Shown one piece after another: positions 16,499-24,744 of a stretch of DNA of 64,000 nt; within the stretch, counting starts at the first letter, position 1; the number at the start of each line of letters is the position of its first letter. The DNA lies in contig CAVWKW010000003.1 in assembly GCA_963755705.1 (NCBI GenBank), positions 62,001 to 126,000 of the forward strand, given 5' to 3'. The position numbers and the translations under genes are program-made. The notes under the pieces were generated by a model, which saw only the letters and a list, made by a program, of their open reading frames with translations, was not told the DNA's origin and did not search any database. This stretch comes from JBARDN01 sp963755705 (lineage in GTDB: Bacteria > Desulfobacterota > Binatia > Binatales > Binataceae).

Positions 16499-17152
16499 AT
16501 GCGCCCAGCCACCAGCGAATCCGACACCCGCACCGGCGACCGTATCCTCTACATTCTGAAGACCAAGGGACCCGAGACCGCCGCGGCGCTCGGCCGCCGG
16601 TTGAAGATCACGGCGATGGCGGTGCGGCAGCATCTGTATCGCTTCCGCGCGGGAGGGCTGGTCAACTACAGCGATGAACGCCGCAGGGTAGGGCGCCCGG
16701 CCCGCATCTGGCGCATCACCGAGCGCGCGACGGATCGCTTCCCCGAGAGCCACGCCGAGTTGACCCTCGAGATGATTGGCGCGGTCCGAGCTGCCTTCGG
16801 TGAAGCCGGACTCGAGAAGCTGCTCGCCGAGCGCACCCGCCAGCAGCTAAAGGCTTACCGCGCGCGGATGAACGACGCGGGCGCGTCGGTCGCCGATCGC
16901 GCGCGCGCGCTGGCGGAGATTCGCAAGTCGCAGGGTTATATGGCGGAGTCCGCGACGCGCCCGGACGGAACGATCCTGCTTGCCGAAAATCACTGTCCGA
17001 TCTGTGTCGCCGCCGCCGAATGCCAGGGGTTATGCCGCGAAGAGCTCACGTTGTTCCGCACGCTGTTTGGCAAATCCGCGACCGTCGAGCGGACCGATCA
17101 CATTCTCGCGGGCGCCCGCCGCTGCGCGTACGTGATTACGCCCGCGCAGTAG
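16499..17152 (+). CDS. SufR-like HTH transcriptional regulator with C-terminal cysteine cluster
   Basis: 217 residues. Residues ~12-75 are a winged helix (ILYILKTKGPETAAALGRRL, MAVRQHLYRFRAGGLV, RVGRPARIWRIT) of the DeoR/ArsR-like type seen in SufR. The C-terminal part carries C166, C169, C175, C179 (HCPICVAAAECQGLC) and C209 (RRCAY). SufR-type repressors bind an Fe-S cluster with such cysteines and sense iron or oxidative state. It is divergent from the Rieske fusion gene, which it probably controls. A hairpin follows the stop. The exact signal is inference. Confidence 0.87.
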   Translation: MRPATSESDTRTGDRILYILKTKGPETAAALGRRLKITAMAVRQHLYRFRAGGLVNYSDERRRVGRPARIWRITERATDRFPESHAELTLEMIGAVRAAFGEAGLEKLLAERTRQQLKAYRARMNDAGASVADRARALAEIRKSQGYMAESATRPDGTILLAENHCPICVAAAECQGLCREELTLFRTLFGKSATVERTDHILAGARRCAYVITPAQ

Positions 17153-17193
17153 CGGATCTACGAACGCCGGTCCGCGCTGAGCGCTCCAGGACG

Positions 17194-17223
17194 CCCGGGC
17201 TTCGATCGGAATCGAAGCCCGGG
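17194..17223. terminator. Strong hairpin after the SufR-like gene
   Basis: A perfect 13-base-pair stem (arms 17194-17206 and 17211-17223) with a CGGA loop lies about 40 bp after the regulator stop. There is no T-run on either strand, so it is a terminator or RNA-stabilising hairpin rather than a classical intrinsic terminator. Confidence 0.45.
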
Positions 17224-17304
17224 GCTCATAACGGCAATGAGGATGTGATTAAGCCCGCCAGTGCTTCCGGCAGGCAGGGAATTTGGCCGAGCTAGCGACC
17301 CTTC

Positions 17305-17763
17305 TCAGGGCGTGGCAGTACTCGGCGCCGCCGGTAACGATGTTGCCACCGATGGAACCGCGGTGTTTCCACATACTGCTCCGGAGATGCCAGTCAGGAG
17401 AGCAGATGTAATAGTGCTGCTTTCGGTGACCTGTGCGTCGTCAGAACCGCTTAACGACGGAAGCGACAATGCGATCCCGTCAACCTCGGAGAAGCCCGTG
17501 GAAGTGCTGCTGGTGATTGATAACGTAAGCTCCGTTCCATCTGTTGACGTACAGCCGGTCCCGGTCGAGGCGATCAGGGGTTCCTCCACGAAGCCAATCC
17601 ATACTTTGCATTTACCTTTTTTTGGAACAGTGAATCCTTGCCCCAGCATGATGTAAGATGGATTTGGGAATCCGCTGATACAAAAGTTCTTTGCGCTGGC
17701 AAGCCCCGGCGCCAGAAATAGAATCGTAGCGATCCCCACCACTACAGCTCTCAATCGCGACAT
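17305..17763 (-). CDS. Secreted hypothetical protein
   Basis: 152 residues with a clear signal peptide (basic MSRLR, hydrophobic GIATILFLAPG, cleavage after LASA). The mature protein is Ser/Thr-rich with four cysteines (NFCISGFP, GKCKVW, GTGCTST, AVCGNT) that could form two disulfides. No known domain is recognised. It faces away from the GH-like lipoprotein gene across a 180-bp AT-richer gap. Low GC at the start region and the simple composition suggest an exported structural or binding protein. Confidence 0.62.
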   Translation of the reverse strand: MSRLRAVVVGIATILFLAPGLASAKNFCISGFPNPSYIMLGQGFTVPKKGKCKVWIGFVEEPLIASTGTGCTSTDGTELTLSITSSTSTGFSEVDGIALSLPSLSGSDDAQVTESSTITSALLTGISGAVCGNTAVPSVATSLPAAPSTATP

Positions 17764-17943
17764 ATCGTTTCCTCCTGTTTTTTCGATCTTTTGGCGCTTT
17801 ATTCGCCGGTAGGATATTGGGTAAATTTACATCGTGTCGCAAGGATCGTACATTTTGTAGTTAAAAGAGTGAGTACCAGCTATTTGAAACCTAACGTTTG
17901 ACTTCAAAATTAGGCGGCGCATGTTAGAGCGCAGGTCGCGATA

Positions 17944-19098
17944 ATGTATCGAGCCAAAATTCGGATATTCCGGCTACTTGGCCGCGGGACTGCGGTTCTC
18001 GCGATTGTCACGATTGCGGGATGCGCGCTCGCGGCGTGGATGAGCTTGCCCAGACGCGCCGACTCGGCGGCGATTCAGTACGGAACCCCGTCGCGCGTGC
18101 TCGCGCTTTCGCCGACGCCCAAGGGCGGTCCTCCGCTGACGACGAAAAAAATCGCGGAGGGAGTTCGCGTCGCGGCGAAGGCCGGAGTCACCGGCGACCA
18201 GCTTTTCAACCTCTGGAACGCGCTCGAACCAGCGCCGGAACGGATCGACGTTTCGAATCCGGCCGGCGGGATAAGCTACCTGGGCGGTACGCTAGGATGG
18301 ACCCTCGAGCTCACGATCGGAATACTCAATACGTCGGTAAACGCCGTCCCTTCCGATCTTCAGGGCGTTGCGTTCGACGACCCGCGGATGATCGCGCGCT
18401 TTCACGCGCTGCTCGATCAGATCTTTCCAATCCTCAATTCTCACGTCGAGTATCTGTCGATCGGCAATGAGGTCGATGTCTATCTCGCCGTGCATCCCGA
18501 CCAGTGGCCGCAGTACGATACTTTCTATGCCGACGCCGTCGCCTATGTTCACGCGCACGCGCCGAGCGTCAAGGTCGGAGTCGCGACAACCTGGAGCGGC
18601 ACCAGCGGCGCGTCGAAAGCCGAGGTCGCGGCGCTGAACGCACAGAGCGACGTCTGGATCATCACCTACTACCCGCTAGGCAATGATTTTGTCGTCGATC
18701 CGCCGAGTGCGCCGCTCTCCGATTTCCCTGCGATGGTCAATCTCGCGGACGGCAAGCCCGTCGTCCTGCAAGAGGTCGGCTACCCAACTTCGCAAAAACT
18801 CAAAAGCTCGGACGCGATGCAGGCGGAGTTCGTGCGCAACGTCTTCGCCGCGTGGCAGGGCCAGGGGGATCGCATCCCATTTCTCAGCTACGTGATGGAG
18901 CACGATCTGAATCGCAAATTCTGCGACCAGCAATCCGCATATTACGGCGTTCCCGATCCCGACGGCCACTTCAGCGACTACTTCTGCACGCTCGGATTGC
19001 TCACGGTCGAGGGCGGGAAAAAACCCGGATGGAAAATCTTTCTCGATCAGGCCGCCGCCCTCACCGGCGCCCCCGCTGCGACTGCCGACCAGGACTAG
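17944..19098 (+). CDS. Glycoside hydrolase clan A-like TIM-barrel lipoprotein
   Basis: 384 residues. An N-terminal hydrophobic segment with IAGC (C27) fits a lipoprotein signal. The body looks like a clan GH-A barrel: the acid/base site is SIGNEVD (N175-E176) and the nucleophile strand is VVLQEVGYP (E277), with WIITYYPLG between them. GH-A enzymes cleave beta-linked glycans using an Asn-Glu pair and a second Glu on strand 7. Several expected aromatic subsites are hard to place, so the substrate is open. It may trim the polysaccharide made by the cluster at the window start, which is only a guess. Confidence 0.65.
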   Translation: MYRAKIRIFRLLGRGTAVLAIVTIAGCALAAWMSLPRRADSAAIQYGTPSRVLALSPTPKGGPPLTTKKIAEGVRVAAKAGVTGDQLFNLWNALEPAPERIDVSNPAGGISYLGGTLGWTLELTIGILNTSVNAVPSDLQGVAFDDPRMIARFHALLDQIFPILNSHVEYLSIGNEVDVYLAVHPDQWPQYDTFYADAVAYVHAHAPSVKVGVATTWSGTSGASKAEVAALNAQSDVWIITYYPLGNDFVVDPPSAPLSDFPAMVNLADGKPVVLQEVGYPTSQKLKSSDAMQAEFVRNVFAAWQGQGDRIPFLSYVMEHDLNRKFCDQQSAYYGVPDPDGHFSDYFCTLGLLTVEGGKKPGWKIFLDQAAALTGAPAATADQD

Positions 19099-19156
19099 CG
19101 ACGCCCTGAACGATCGGTTTGTCCATTGCCCTGCGTCTCGGCTACCTTGGGACGCG

Positions 19157-19606
19157 ATGACCGCCTTGCCCGAGCACCCAAGCGCCACCGGCGACCGCGC
19201 CGCCGCGCCATCCCTAAGGAAGCGCGAAGTCGAGGTCGCGAGTATCGCCGGTGCGCTGCGCGCCGAGGTCACTTCGGCGTCCGCGTCCTGGACTCTCGAC
19301 GCCGAAGCCGCTGCCGGTGCCGATCCGGTCACCGCATTTCTGGGCGCGCTCGGCGGATGCCTCTTGATGTCGCTCGCAATCGCGGCTCGCGTGCGCAACG
19401 CCGAGCTTGGCCGCGCGGCGGTCCGGCTGAGTGCAAATGAAAAGGGCCACGTCAAAGAAATTAAAGTGGAGCTTGAAGTTCAAACGATGCTCGATGAAGA
19501 GCGCCTGGCGCGCCTGGTGGAAGTCGCCGAGCGCGGATGCCATATAAAGGCGATGCTGCGCGACGACATCGCATTCAACCTCAGCGTGCGCCGAAGCGCC
19601 GGCTGA
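19157..19606 (+). CDS. OsmC family peroxidase-like protein
   Basis: 149 residues with the two redox cysteines of OsmC/Ohr proteins: C68 in LGALGGCLLMSLAIAAR and C128 in ERGCHIKAMLRDD. Family members reduce organic hydroperoxides with lipoylated or thiol partners in the cytoplasm. The N-terminal beta strand part is shorter than in Ohr. It is followed at 18 bp by a GST-like gene and then by an LLM oxidoreductase and an alcohol dehydrogenase on the same strand, a likely detoxification or catabolic operon. Confidence 0.88.
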   Translation: MTALPEHPSATGDRAAAPSLRKREVEVASIAGALRAEVTSASASWTLDAEAAAGADPVTAFLGALGGCLLMSLAIAARVRNAELGRAAVRLSANEKGHVKEIKVELEVQTMLDEERLARLVEVAERGCHIKAMLRDDIAFNLSVRRSAG

Positions 19607-19624
19607 AACCGGAGACCCCTGCTC

Positions 19625-20269
19625 ATGCCCGATATCAACCTCTACCAATACCCAATCTCGCCGTTCACCGAGAAGGTCCGCCGCGTCCTCACGTACAAGG
19701 GCCTTCCCTGGAACCCGATCGATTGCCACTTCGAGGACAAGACCAACCTGCTCGCCGTCACCGGCGGCAAATGGACCCGCGTGCCGGTCGCCGAATGGAA
19801 CGGCGAGGTGGTCTGGAACTCCGCCGACATTATCAAGTGGATCGACACCAAGGTCCCGGCGCATCGGGTGATTCCCGAGGGCGCACTCGGCCTGTGCGAG
19901 ATAATCGATCACTTCGCCGACAACACCCTGTTCGCGCCGATCCTGACGCTCACCATTCCCGACCTGCTCGACGCCGCCGGCGACGCCAAGCTCAAGGCAA
20001 ACCGCGAAAAGCTCATCGGCATGACCACCGCGAAAATGCGGGAGGGCTCGGCCCCCGCGCGCGAGGCGCTGGCCGGTTTCGCCCGGATGATCGATACGCA
20101 ACTGGCGGGCAAGGATTTCTTTCTGGGCGCGTCATTCACGATGGCCGATGCGTCGCTGTACCATCCGTTCTTTTTCCTGGCGCTAAACCCCGCGAATTTC
20201 GCGCTGGTGAAAGATTTCAAAAACCTGATGCGCTGGTACGAGCGCGTCCGCGATCTCAAGCACGCCTGA
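19625..20269 (+). CDS. Glutathione S-transferase-like protein
   Basis: 214 residues. The N-terminus is a thioredoxin-like GST domain (INLYQYPISPFTEKVRRVLTYKG, RVPVAEWNGEVVWNSADIIKWID) and the C-terminus is all-helical with a FFLGASFTMADASLYHPFFFL helix that matches the GST_C N-capping box. The catalytic residue is probably the Ser/Thr of SPFTEK, as in bacterial and omega-like classes without Cys. It lies between OsmC and LLM oxidoreductase genes with short gaps, consistent with one transcript. The electrophilic substrate is unknown. Confidence 0.88.
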   Translation: MPDINLYQYPISPFTEKVRRVLTYKGLPWNPIDCHFEDKTNLLAVTGGKWTRVPVAEWNGEVVWNSADIIKWIDTKVPAHRVIPEGALGLCEIIDHFADNTLFAPILTLTIPDLLDAAGDAKLKANREKLIGMTTAKMREGSAPAREALAGFARMIDTQLAGKDFFLGASFTMADASLYHPFFFLALNPANFALVKDFKNLMRWYERVRDLKHA

Positions 20270-20290
20270 TTTCACACGGAGGACTCCACG

Positions 20291-21289
20291 ATGGCTCGCA
20301 AGCTCACGATCGGTGTCAACTGGCAAGGCAAGCTCGACTACAAGGCCGCGGTCGAGCGCGCCAAAATCGCCGACGCCGCCGGTATCCATTCGATCTGGGT
20401 CGCCGAGGCCTGGGGACGCGACGCGTTCACGCTCTTGACCTTGCTCGCCGAGCACACCACCAGGGCGCAGCTCGCAACCTCGATCGTCAATATCTATTCG
20501 CGCACCCCCGCCGCGCTGGCGCAGCATTTCGGGACCCTCGACGAATTCTCCGACGGCAGGACGATCATCGGGCTCGGCACCAGCGGCCCCCAGGTCATCG
20601 AGCATTTCCACGGCGTCAAGTTCAATCCGCCGCTCACCCGGATGAAAGAGACCGTCGAGATCATCAACCTGCTGATGGCCGGCACGCCGCTCAACTATCA
20701 GGGCAAGCTGTTCAAGCTCGGACGCGGCTTCACGATGCGCTTCGAGCCGCCGCGAAAGCATATTCCCATCTTCATCGCCTCTCTCAACGCCAAGAGCGTC
20801 GAGTTCACCGCGCGTCAGGCCGACGGATGGATGCCGGTGATGATCCCGATAAGCGCGCTCAAGAAAGCGATCGATGACTTCCGCAAGATCGCGACCGACG
20901 CCGGCCGCGAGCCCGCCGCCGTCGCGGTCAAAGCACCCGGCGCCGTGACCGTCACCAATAATGTCGAGCGCGCCCGCGCCGGACACGCCGCCAACGTCGC
21001 CTTCTACGCGGCGCGGATGGGAACGTTCTACGCCGAGCAACTCACCCGCATGGGCTTCGGCGGCGACGTCGCCAAGGTCAAGGAAGCCTGGAGCGCTGGA
21101 GGCTCGAAGGCCGGTATCGACGCGGTGTCGGCAAAGCTCCTGGCCGAGCTTGCCTATATCGGTCCGGTCGAGGGCGCGGTCGAACGGCTGCGCGCCCAGG
21201 ACGAAGCGGGGGTCGATCTCCATCCGGTCGATATCGACGCGGGCGGCAGCGCCGCCGAGTTCGAAAAGATCGTCGCGCGCCTGCTCTAG
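20291..21289 (+). CDS. LLM class flavin/F420-dependent oxidoreductase
   Basis: 332 residues of the luciferase-like monooxygenase fold: AAGIHSIWVAEAWGRDAFTLL at strand 2, TSIVNIYSRTPAALAQHFGTLDE, GLGTSGPQVIEHFHG, then HIPIFIASLN and RQADGWMPVMIP. The spacing is that of F420-dependent methylenetetrahydromethanopterin reductase-like enzymes, which transfer hydride from F420 or FMNH2. An AGGAG-type ribosome site (GGAGGACTCC) precedes the ATG. It is in line with GST upstream and zinc dehydrogenase downstream. The cofactor cannot be settled from sequence. Confidence 0.9.
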   Translation: MARKLTIGVNWQGKLDYKAAVERAKIADAAGIHSIWVAEAWGRDAFTLLTLLAEHTTRAQLATSIVNIYSRTPAALAQHFGTLDEFSDGRTIIGLGTSGPQVIEHFHGVKFNPPLTRMKETVEIINLLMAGTPLNYQGKLFKLGRGFTMRFEPPRKHIPIFIASLNAKSVEFTARQADGWMPVMIPISALKKAIDDFRKIATDAGREPAAVAVKAPGAVTVTNNVERARAGHAANVAFYAARMGTFYAEQLTRMGFGGDVAKVKEAWSAGGSKAGIDAVSAKLLAELAYIGPVEGAVERLRAQDEAGVDLHPVDIDAGGSAAEFEKIVARLL

Positions 21290-21331
21290 CATCTAAACCC
21301 AATAACAAATTGAGAATGGAGGATTAGTCCT

Positions 21332-22387
21332 ATGCGAGCTGCGGTATTTGAAGCGACCAAAAAACCACTGGTCATCAAGGATGTTCCCGATCCCAAGTGC
21401 GCTCCCAACGGCGCCATCGTCCGCGTCGAGGCCAACGGCGTCTGCCGCTCCGATTGGCACGCATGGTCGGGCGACTGGACCTGGATGGGCCTGGCTGCGC
21501 AGCCGGGCTCGATTTTGGGCCACGAGTTCGCCGGCGTCATCGAAGAGACCGGCAAGGAAGTGCAGACTTTCAAAAAAGGCGATCGCGTGGTCGTTCCCTT
21601 CAGCCAGGGCGACGGCACCTGCGAGTATTGCCGCAATGGCCAATCCAACGTCTGCTTGAACGCGATGCTGCCGGGGTTCTCCTACCCGGGCGGATTCGGC
21701 CATCTGGTCGCGGTGCCGGCCGCCGACATGAATCTGGTGAGCCTTCCCGCGAAGATCGATTTCATCGAAGCGGCCTCGATGGGCTGCCGGTTCATGACCT
21801 CATTTCACGGGATCATCGATCGCGCCAAGGTGCAGCCGGGCGAATGGGTGGTCGTCTATGGATGCGGCGGAATCGGACTTGCCGCGATCAACGTCGCCAA
21901 CGCCTGTGGCGCCAACGTGATCGGCGTCGATCTCGACGGAGCCAAGCTCGAACTCGCCAAGGGTGTCGGCGCGACGCATGTCGTGAATGGCAAGAAGACC
22001 GACGCGGTGCAGGCCGTGCTCGATCTGACCAAGGGTGGAGCGCACGTGTCCGTCGATGCGCTCGGGATTGCAACCACCTGCCGCAACGCGATCATGAGCC
22101 TGCGCAAGCAGGGACGTCATCTGCAGATCGGTCTGACCACTTCGGCCGAGAAGGGCGAAATCGCGGTGCCGATCGATCGGATGGTCACGATGGAGCTGCA
22201 AATTATCGCCACGCTCGGGATGCAGGCGTCGCACTATCCCGCGATGCTCCAGATGATCGAGTCGGGCCGCATCTCACCGAAATCGATGGTGACCGGGACC
22301 TGCGATCTGGCCGGCATCAACCAGGTCTTCGAGGAAATGAACACCTTCCAGAACGTCGGCGTCACAGTCTGCAACAAGTACAACTGA
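21332..22387 (+). CDS. Zinc-dependent alcohol dehydrogenase (MDR family)
   Basis: 351 residues. Catalytic zinc residues are C38 (GVCRSDWH), H64 and E65 (LGHEFAGVIEETG). The structural zinc loop has C97, C100 and C108, but the third of the usual four cysteines is missing (CEYCRNGQSNVC), so that site may be incomplete. The nucleotide fold begins VVYGCGGIGLAAINVA with GVDLDGAKLE, favouring NAD. It should oxidise an alcohol or reduce an aldehyde. It closes the OsmC-GST-LLM run and is followed by a strong terminator. Confidence 0.92.
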   Translation: MRAAVFEATKKPLVIKDVPDPKCAPNGAIVRVEANGVCRSDWHAWSGDWTWMGLAAQPGSILGHEFAGVIEETGKEVQTFKKGDRVVVPFSQGDGTCEYCRNGQSNVCLNAMLPGFSYPGGFGHLVAVPAADMNLVSLPAKIDFIEAASMGCRFMTSFHGIIDRAKVQPGEWVVVYGCGGIGLAAINVANACGANVIGVDLDGAKLELAKGVGATHVVNGKKTDAVQAVLDLTKGGAHVSVDALGIATTCRNAIMSLRKQGRHLQIGLTTSAEKGEIAVPIDRMVTMELQIIATLGMQASHYPAMLQMIESGRISPKSMVTGTCDLAGINQVFEEMNTFQNVGVTVCNKYN

Positions 22388-22410
22388 CCGCGGGTTTAAC
22401 GTCATCGAGA

Positions 22411-22439
22411 GGAGGGCCACCGCGGCCCTCCTTTTTTTT
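22411..22439 (+). terminator. Rho-independent terminator after the alcohol dehydrogenase
   Basis: GGAGGGCC (22411-22418) pairs perfectly with GGCCCTCC (22424-22431) across a five-base loop, followed by eight T residues. It sits 23 bp after the stop codon. Confidence 0.92.
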
Positions 22440-22520
22440 GCGCAATGAAGATGATTGTCATCCCGAGGGCGGGCGGAGAATCTCGGCGAAGCGATTGGAC
22501 GTATCAATAAAAGCAAAAAA

Positions 22521-22719
22521 ATAGTGGCGCGGGCGTCTCGCCCGTGGTCGACGGCGCGCCAGGTGCCACTGGCACCTGGCCCGTCCTACCAATGAATGCG
22601 CCGCAGGCGCACGCGCGGGACCCTTCGACCCTTCCCATCCGCTACCGATAAGAGAATTCATTGGTGCGGCACGCCTGCGGCGCGCCGGTCTCCCACGGGC
22701 GAGACGCCCGCGCCACTAT
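22521..22719. repeat. 199-bp palindromic element with perfect 27-bp terminal inverted repeats, copy 1
   Basis: Bases 22521-22547 are the exact reverse complement of 22693-22719. Each arm begins ATAGTGGCGCGGGCGTC and itself holds a small GGGCG-TCT-CGCCC palindrome. The interior has a second hairpin (GGTGCCACTGGCACC) and an AT-richer centre with GAATTCATTGGTG. A related copy lies at 52750-52952. There is no ORF inside, so it is a MITE/REP-like non-autonomous element. The flank upstream (GCGAAG, TCAATAAAAGC) is also shared with copy 2, so the unit may be longer than the arms. The remainder of the 350-bp gap holds nothing else I can support. Confidence 0.85.
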
Positions 22720-22791
22720 CCTCCTGTGCTGTGAACATGGGCCGTTCGCTTCGCGGTTGCGCTAGCTGAGCGCCTTCCCTATCTCGATCGT

Positions 22792-23631
22792 ATGAAATTC
22801 GGAATTCATGTTCCGCAGTTCGGCGACTACGGCGATCCGAACAAGCTCGCTGCCCTCGCGCGCGAGGCCGAGGAATCCGGCTGGGACGGGTTCTTCATCT
22901 GGGATCATATTCAGGTCAACTGGCCCGCTCCCGTTGCCGACACCACCGTCGCGCTCGCCGCGATCGCGCTTGCGACTCGCCGAATGCGCATCGGTCCGAT
23001 CGTGACGCCGCTCTTCCGCCGCAATCCGGCCAAGCTCGCGCGCGAGACCGTATCGCTCGATCATCTGAGCGGCGGGCGGATGGTGCTGGGCGCCGGTCTT
23101 GGCGGCGATTGGTTCGGTGAGATCAGCTCGTTTGCCGGGCCGCTCGAGGCTCGCGTCCGCGCCGCGATGCTCGAGGAGGCGCTGGCGATCGTGACCGGGC
23201 TATGGAGCGGCGCGAAATTTTCCTTCGATGGCGTCCACTACCGGGTGCGCGACGCGCAGTTTCTGCCTGCGCCGATGCAGCTTCCGCGAATTCCGATCTG
23301 GCTCGCGGGAACCTGGCCCAAGAAACCGCCGTTTCGCCGCGCGGCCAGCTATGACGGCGTGGTGCCGGCGAGCGCCGATATCGAGAAGCTGCTTTCTGCC
23401 GATGACATCCGCGGAGTTCGCGATTTTATCGCGGCGAATCGCAGCGCCGCCTCGCCGTTCGATATCGTCTGCACTGGCGAGACCTCCGGCGATCCCGCGT
23501 TGGCGCGAGAGAAGGTCGCGCCCTACGCCGAGGCAGGCGCGACCTGGTGGCTGGAAGGCAGGCTGCCGTGGAAGGAATCGTTTGACGACTTCCGCCGCCG
23601 CGTGCTTGCCGGTCCGCCCGCTCTCGCATGA
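22792..23631 (+). CDS. LLM class flavin/F420-dependent oxidoreductase
   Basis: 279 residues. Typical LLM features are KFGIHVPQFGDYGD at strand 1, EESGWDGFFIWDHIQVNWP at strand 2, RMRIGPIVTPLFRRNPAKLARE, the SGGRMVLGAGLGGDW glycine loop and IWLAGTWPKKPPFRRAASYDGVVP. This subgroup is commonly annotated as F420-dependent. The ATG follows immediately after the palindromic repeat region, and a quinone-oxidoreductase-like gene follows at 42 bp, so the two probably form a small operon. The substrate is unknown. Confidence 0.9.
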   Translation: MKFGIHVPQFGDYGDPNKLAALAREAEESGWDGFFIWDHIQVNWPAPVADTTVALAAIALATRRMRIGPIVTPLFRRNPAKLARETVSLDHLSGGRMVLGAGLGGDWFGEISSFAGPLEARVRAAMLEEALAIVTGLWSGAKFSFDGVHYRVRDAQFLPAPMQLPRIPIWLAGTWPKKPPFRRAASYDGVVPASADIEKLLSADDIRGVRDFIAANRSAASPFDIVCTGETSGDPALAREKVAPYAEAGATWWLEGRLPWKESFDDFRRRVLAGPPALA

Positions 23632-23673
23632 CGCTTTTGACTCTGTGACCTCGCTCGTGCAGGTTCTATCTTC

Positions 23674-24654
23674 ATGAAAGCAGTGCTTATCGATCGCCCC
23701 GGCGATGAATCGGCAATGAAACTCGGCGACGCGCCCGATCCGGTTGCGTCGGACGACGAGATCCTGATCAAGGTGCGATGCGCGGGAATCAATCGCGCCG
23801 ACCTGATGCAGCGCCAGGGCTTTTATCCGCCGCCGCCCGGCGCTTCGGAGATACTGGGCCTCGAGGTCGCGGGCGAAGTCGTCGCCGTAGGCCCGCACGT
23901 GCACGGATGGAAGCGTGGCGAACGCGCGATGGCGCTGTTGCCGGGTGGAGGCTACGCGGAGCTGGCGGTCGCGCACGCCGGGTCGGCGATGAAGATTCCC
24001 GACGCACTCTCCGATGAAGAAGCCGCGGGTCTTCCCGAAGTCTACCTGACCGCGTTCCTCAATCTGTTCGAGCTCGCCGGCGTCAAGCCCGGCGACAATG
24101 TCCTGATCCACGGCGGTGGGAGTGGAGTCGGCACCGCGTCGATCCAGCTCCTGTGTGAAGCCGAGGCGCGCTCGATCGTGACCGCGGGCAGCGACGCCAA
24201 GTGCGAGCAATGCCTGAAGTTTGGCGCCGACGTCGCGATCAACTACAAGAAGGGGCCGTTCGTGCTGGCCGTGAAGACTGCCACCAGCGGACGCGGCGTT
24301 AACGTGATCCTCGACAGTATCGGCGCGTCGTACCTGCCGCAAAATATCGAAGCGCTCGCCCACGGCGGACGCCTGGTGCTGATCGGCCTTATGACCGGCA
24401 CCAAGTCCGAGATCGATCTCGCCGCCGTCCTGCGCCGTCATCTGCGGATTTTCGGATCGACGCTGCGCACCCGCCCCGCCGCGGAGAAGGCCGCGATCGT
24501 CAGCGCGTTCCTGTCCCGCTTCGGCGCCGCGCTCGCCTCGGGCCGTCTGCGTCCGCCAATCTACAAAACGTTGCCCGCATCCGAAGCGCCGGCGGCGCAT
24601 CGCATGATGCAAGCCTCCGAACATTTCGGAAAAATAGTCCTGCGCTTCGCGTAA
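23674..24654 (+). CDS. NAD(P)H:quinone oxidoreductase (zinc-free MDR, PIG3-like)
   Basis: 326 residues of the medium-chain dehydrogenase fold without zinc-binding cysteines. PIG3/quinone reductase signatures are CAGINRADLMQRQGFYPPPPGASEILGLEVAGEV, LPEVYLTAFLNLFELAGVKPGDNVLIHGGGSGVGTASIQ (NADPH loop) and LRTRPAAEKAAIVSAF. It should reduce quinones or enones with NADPH in the cytoplasm. It follows an LLM oxidoreductase on the same strand. Its end is convergent with the thaumatin-like gene. Confidence 0.92.
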   Translation: MKAVLIDRPGDESAMKLGDAPDPVASDDEILIKVRCAGINRADLMQRQGFYPPPPGASEILGLEVAGEVVAVGPHVHGWKRGERAMALLPGGGYAELAVAHAGSAMKIPDALSDEEAAGLPEVYLTAFLNLFELAGVKPGDNVLIHGGGSGVGTASIQLLCEAEARSIVTAGSDAKCEQCLKFGADVAINYKKGPFVLAVKTATSGRGVNVILDSIGASYLPQNIEALAHGGRLVLIGLMTGTKSEIDLAAVLRRHLRIFGSTLRTRPAAEKAAIVSAFLSRFGAALASGRLRPPIYKTLPASEAPAAHRMMQASEHFGKIVLRFA

Positions 24655-24678
24655 CCCGCCCGATCTTTCCTCGATACG

Positions 24679-24712
24679 AAAAACGAAGGCCCGGAGGTTG
24701 CCCCGGGCCTTC
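24679..24712 (-). terminator. Terminator of the thaumatin-like gene
   Basis: GAAGGCCCGG (24685-24694) pairs with CCGGGCCTTC (24703-24712) around an eight-base loop. On the minus strand the stem is followed by GTTTTT, so it serves the minus-strand gene. The hairpin could act on the convergent quinone reductase transcript as well. Confidence 0.8.
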
Positions 24713-24744
24713 GCGCTAGCGGCTGCGATCCATAGTTTGCGCCA

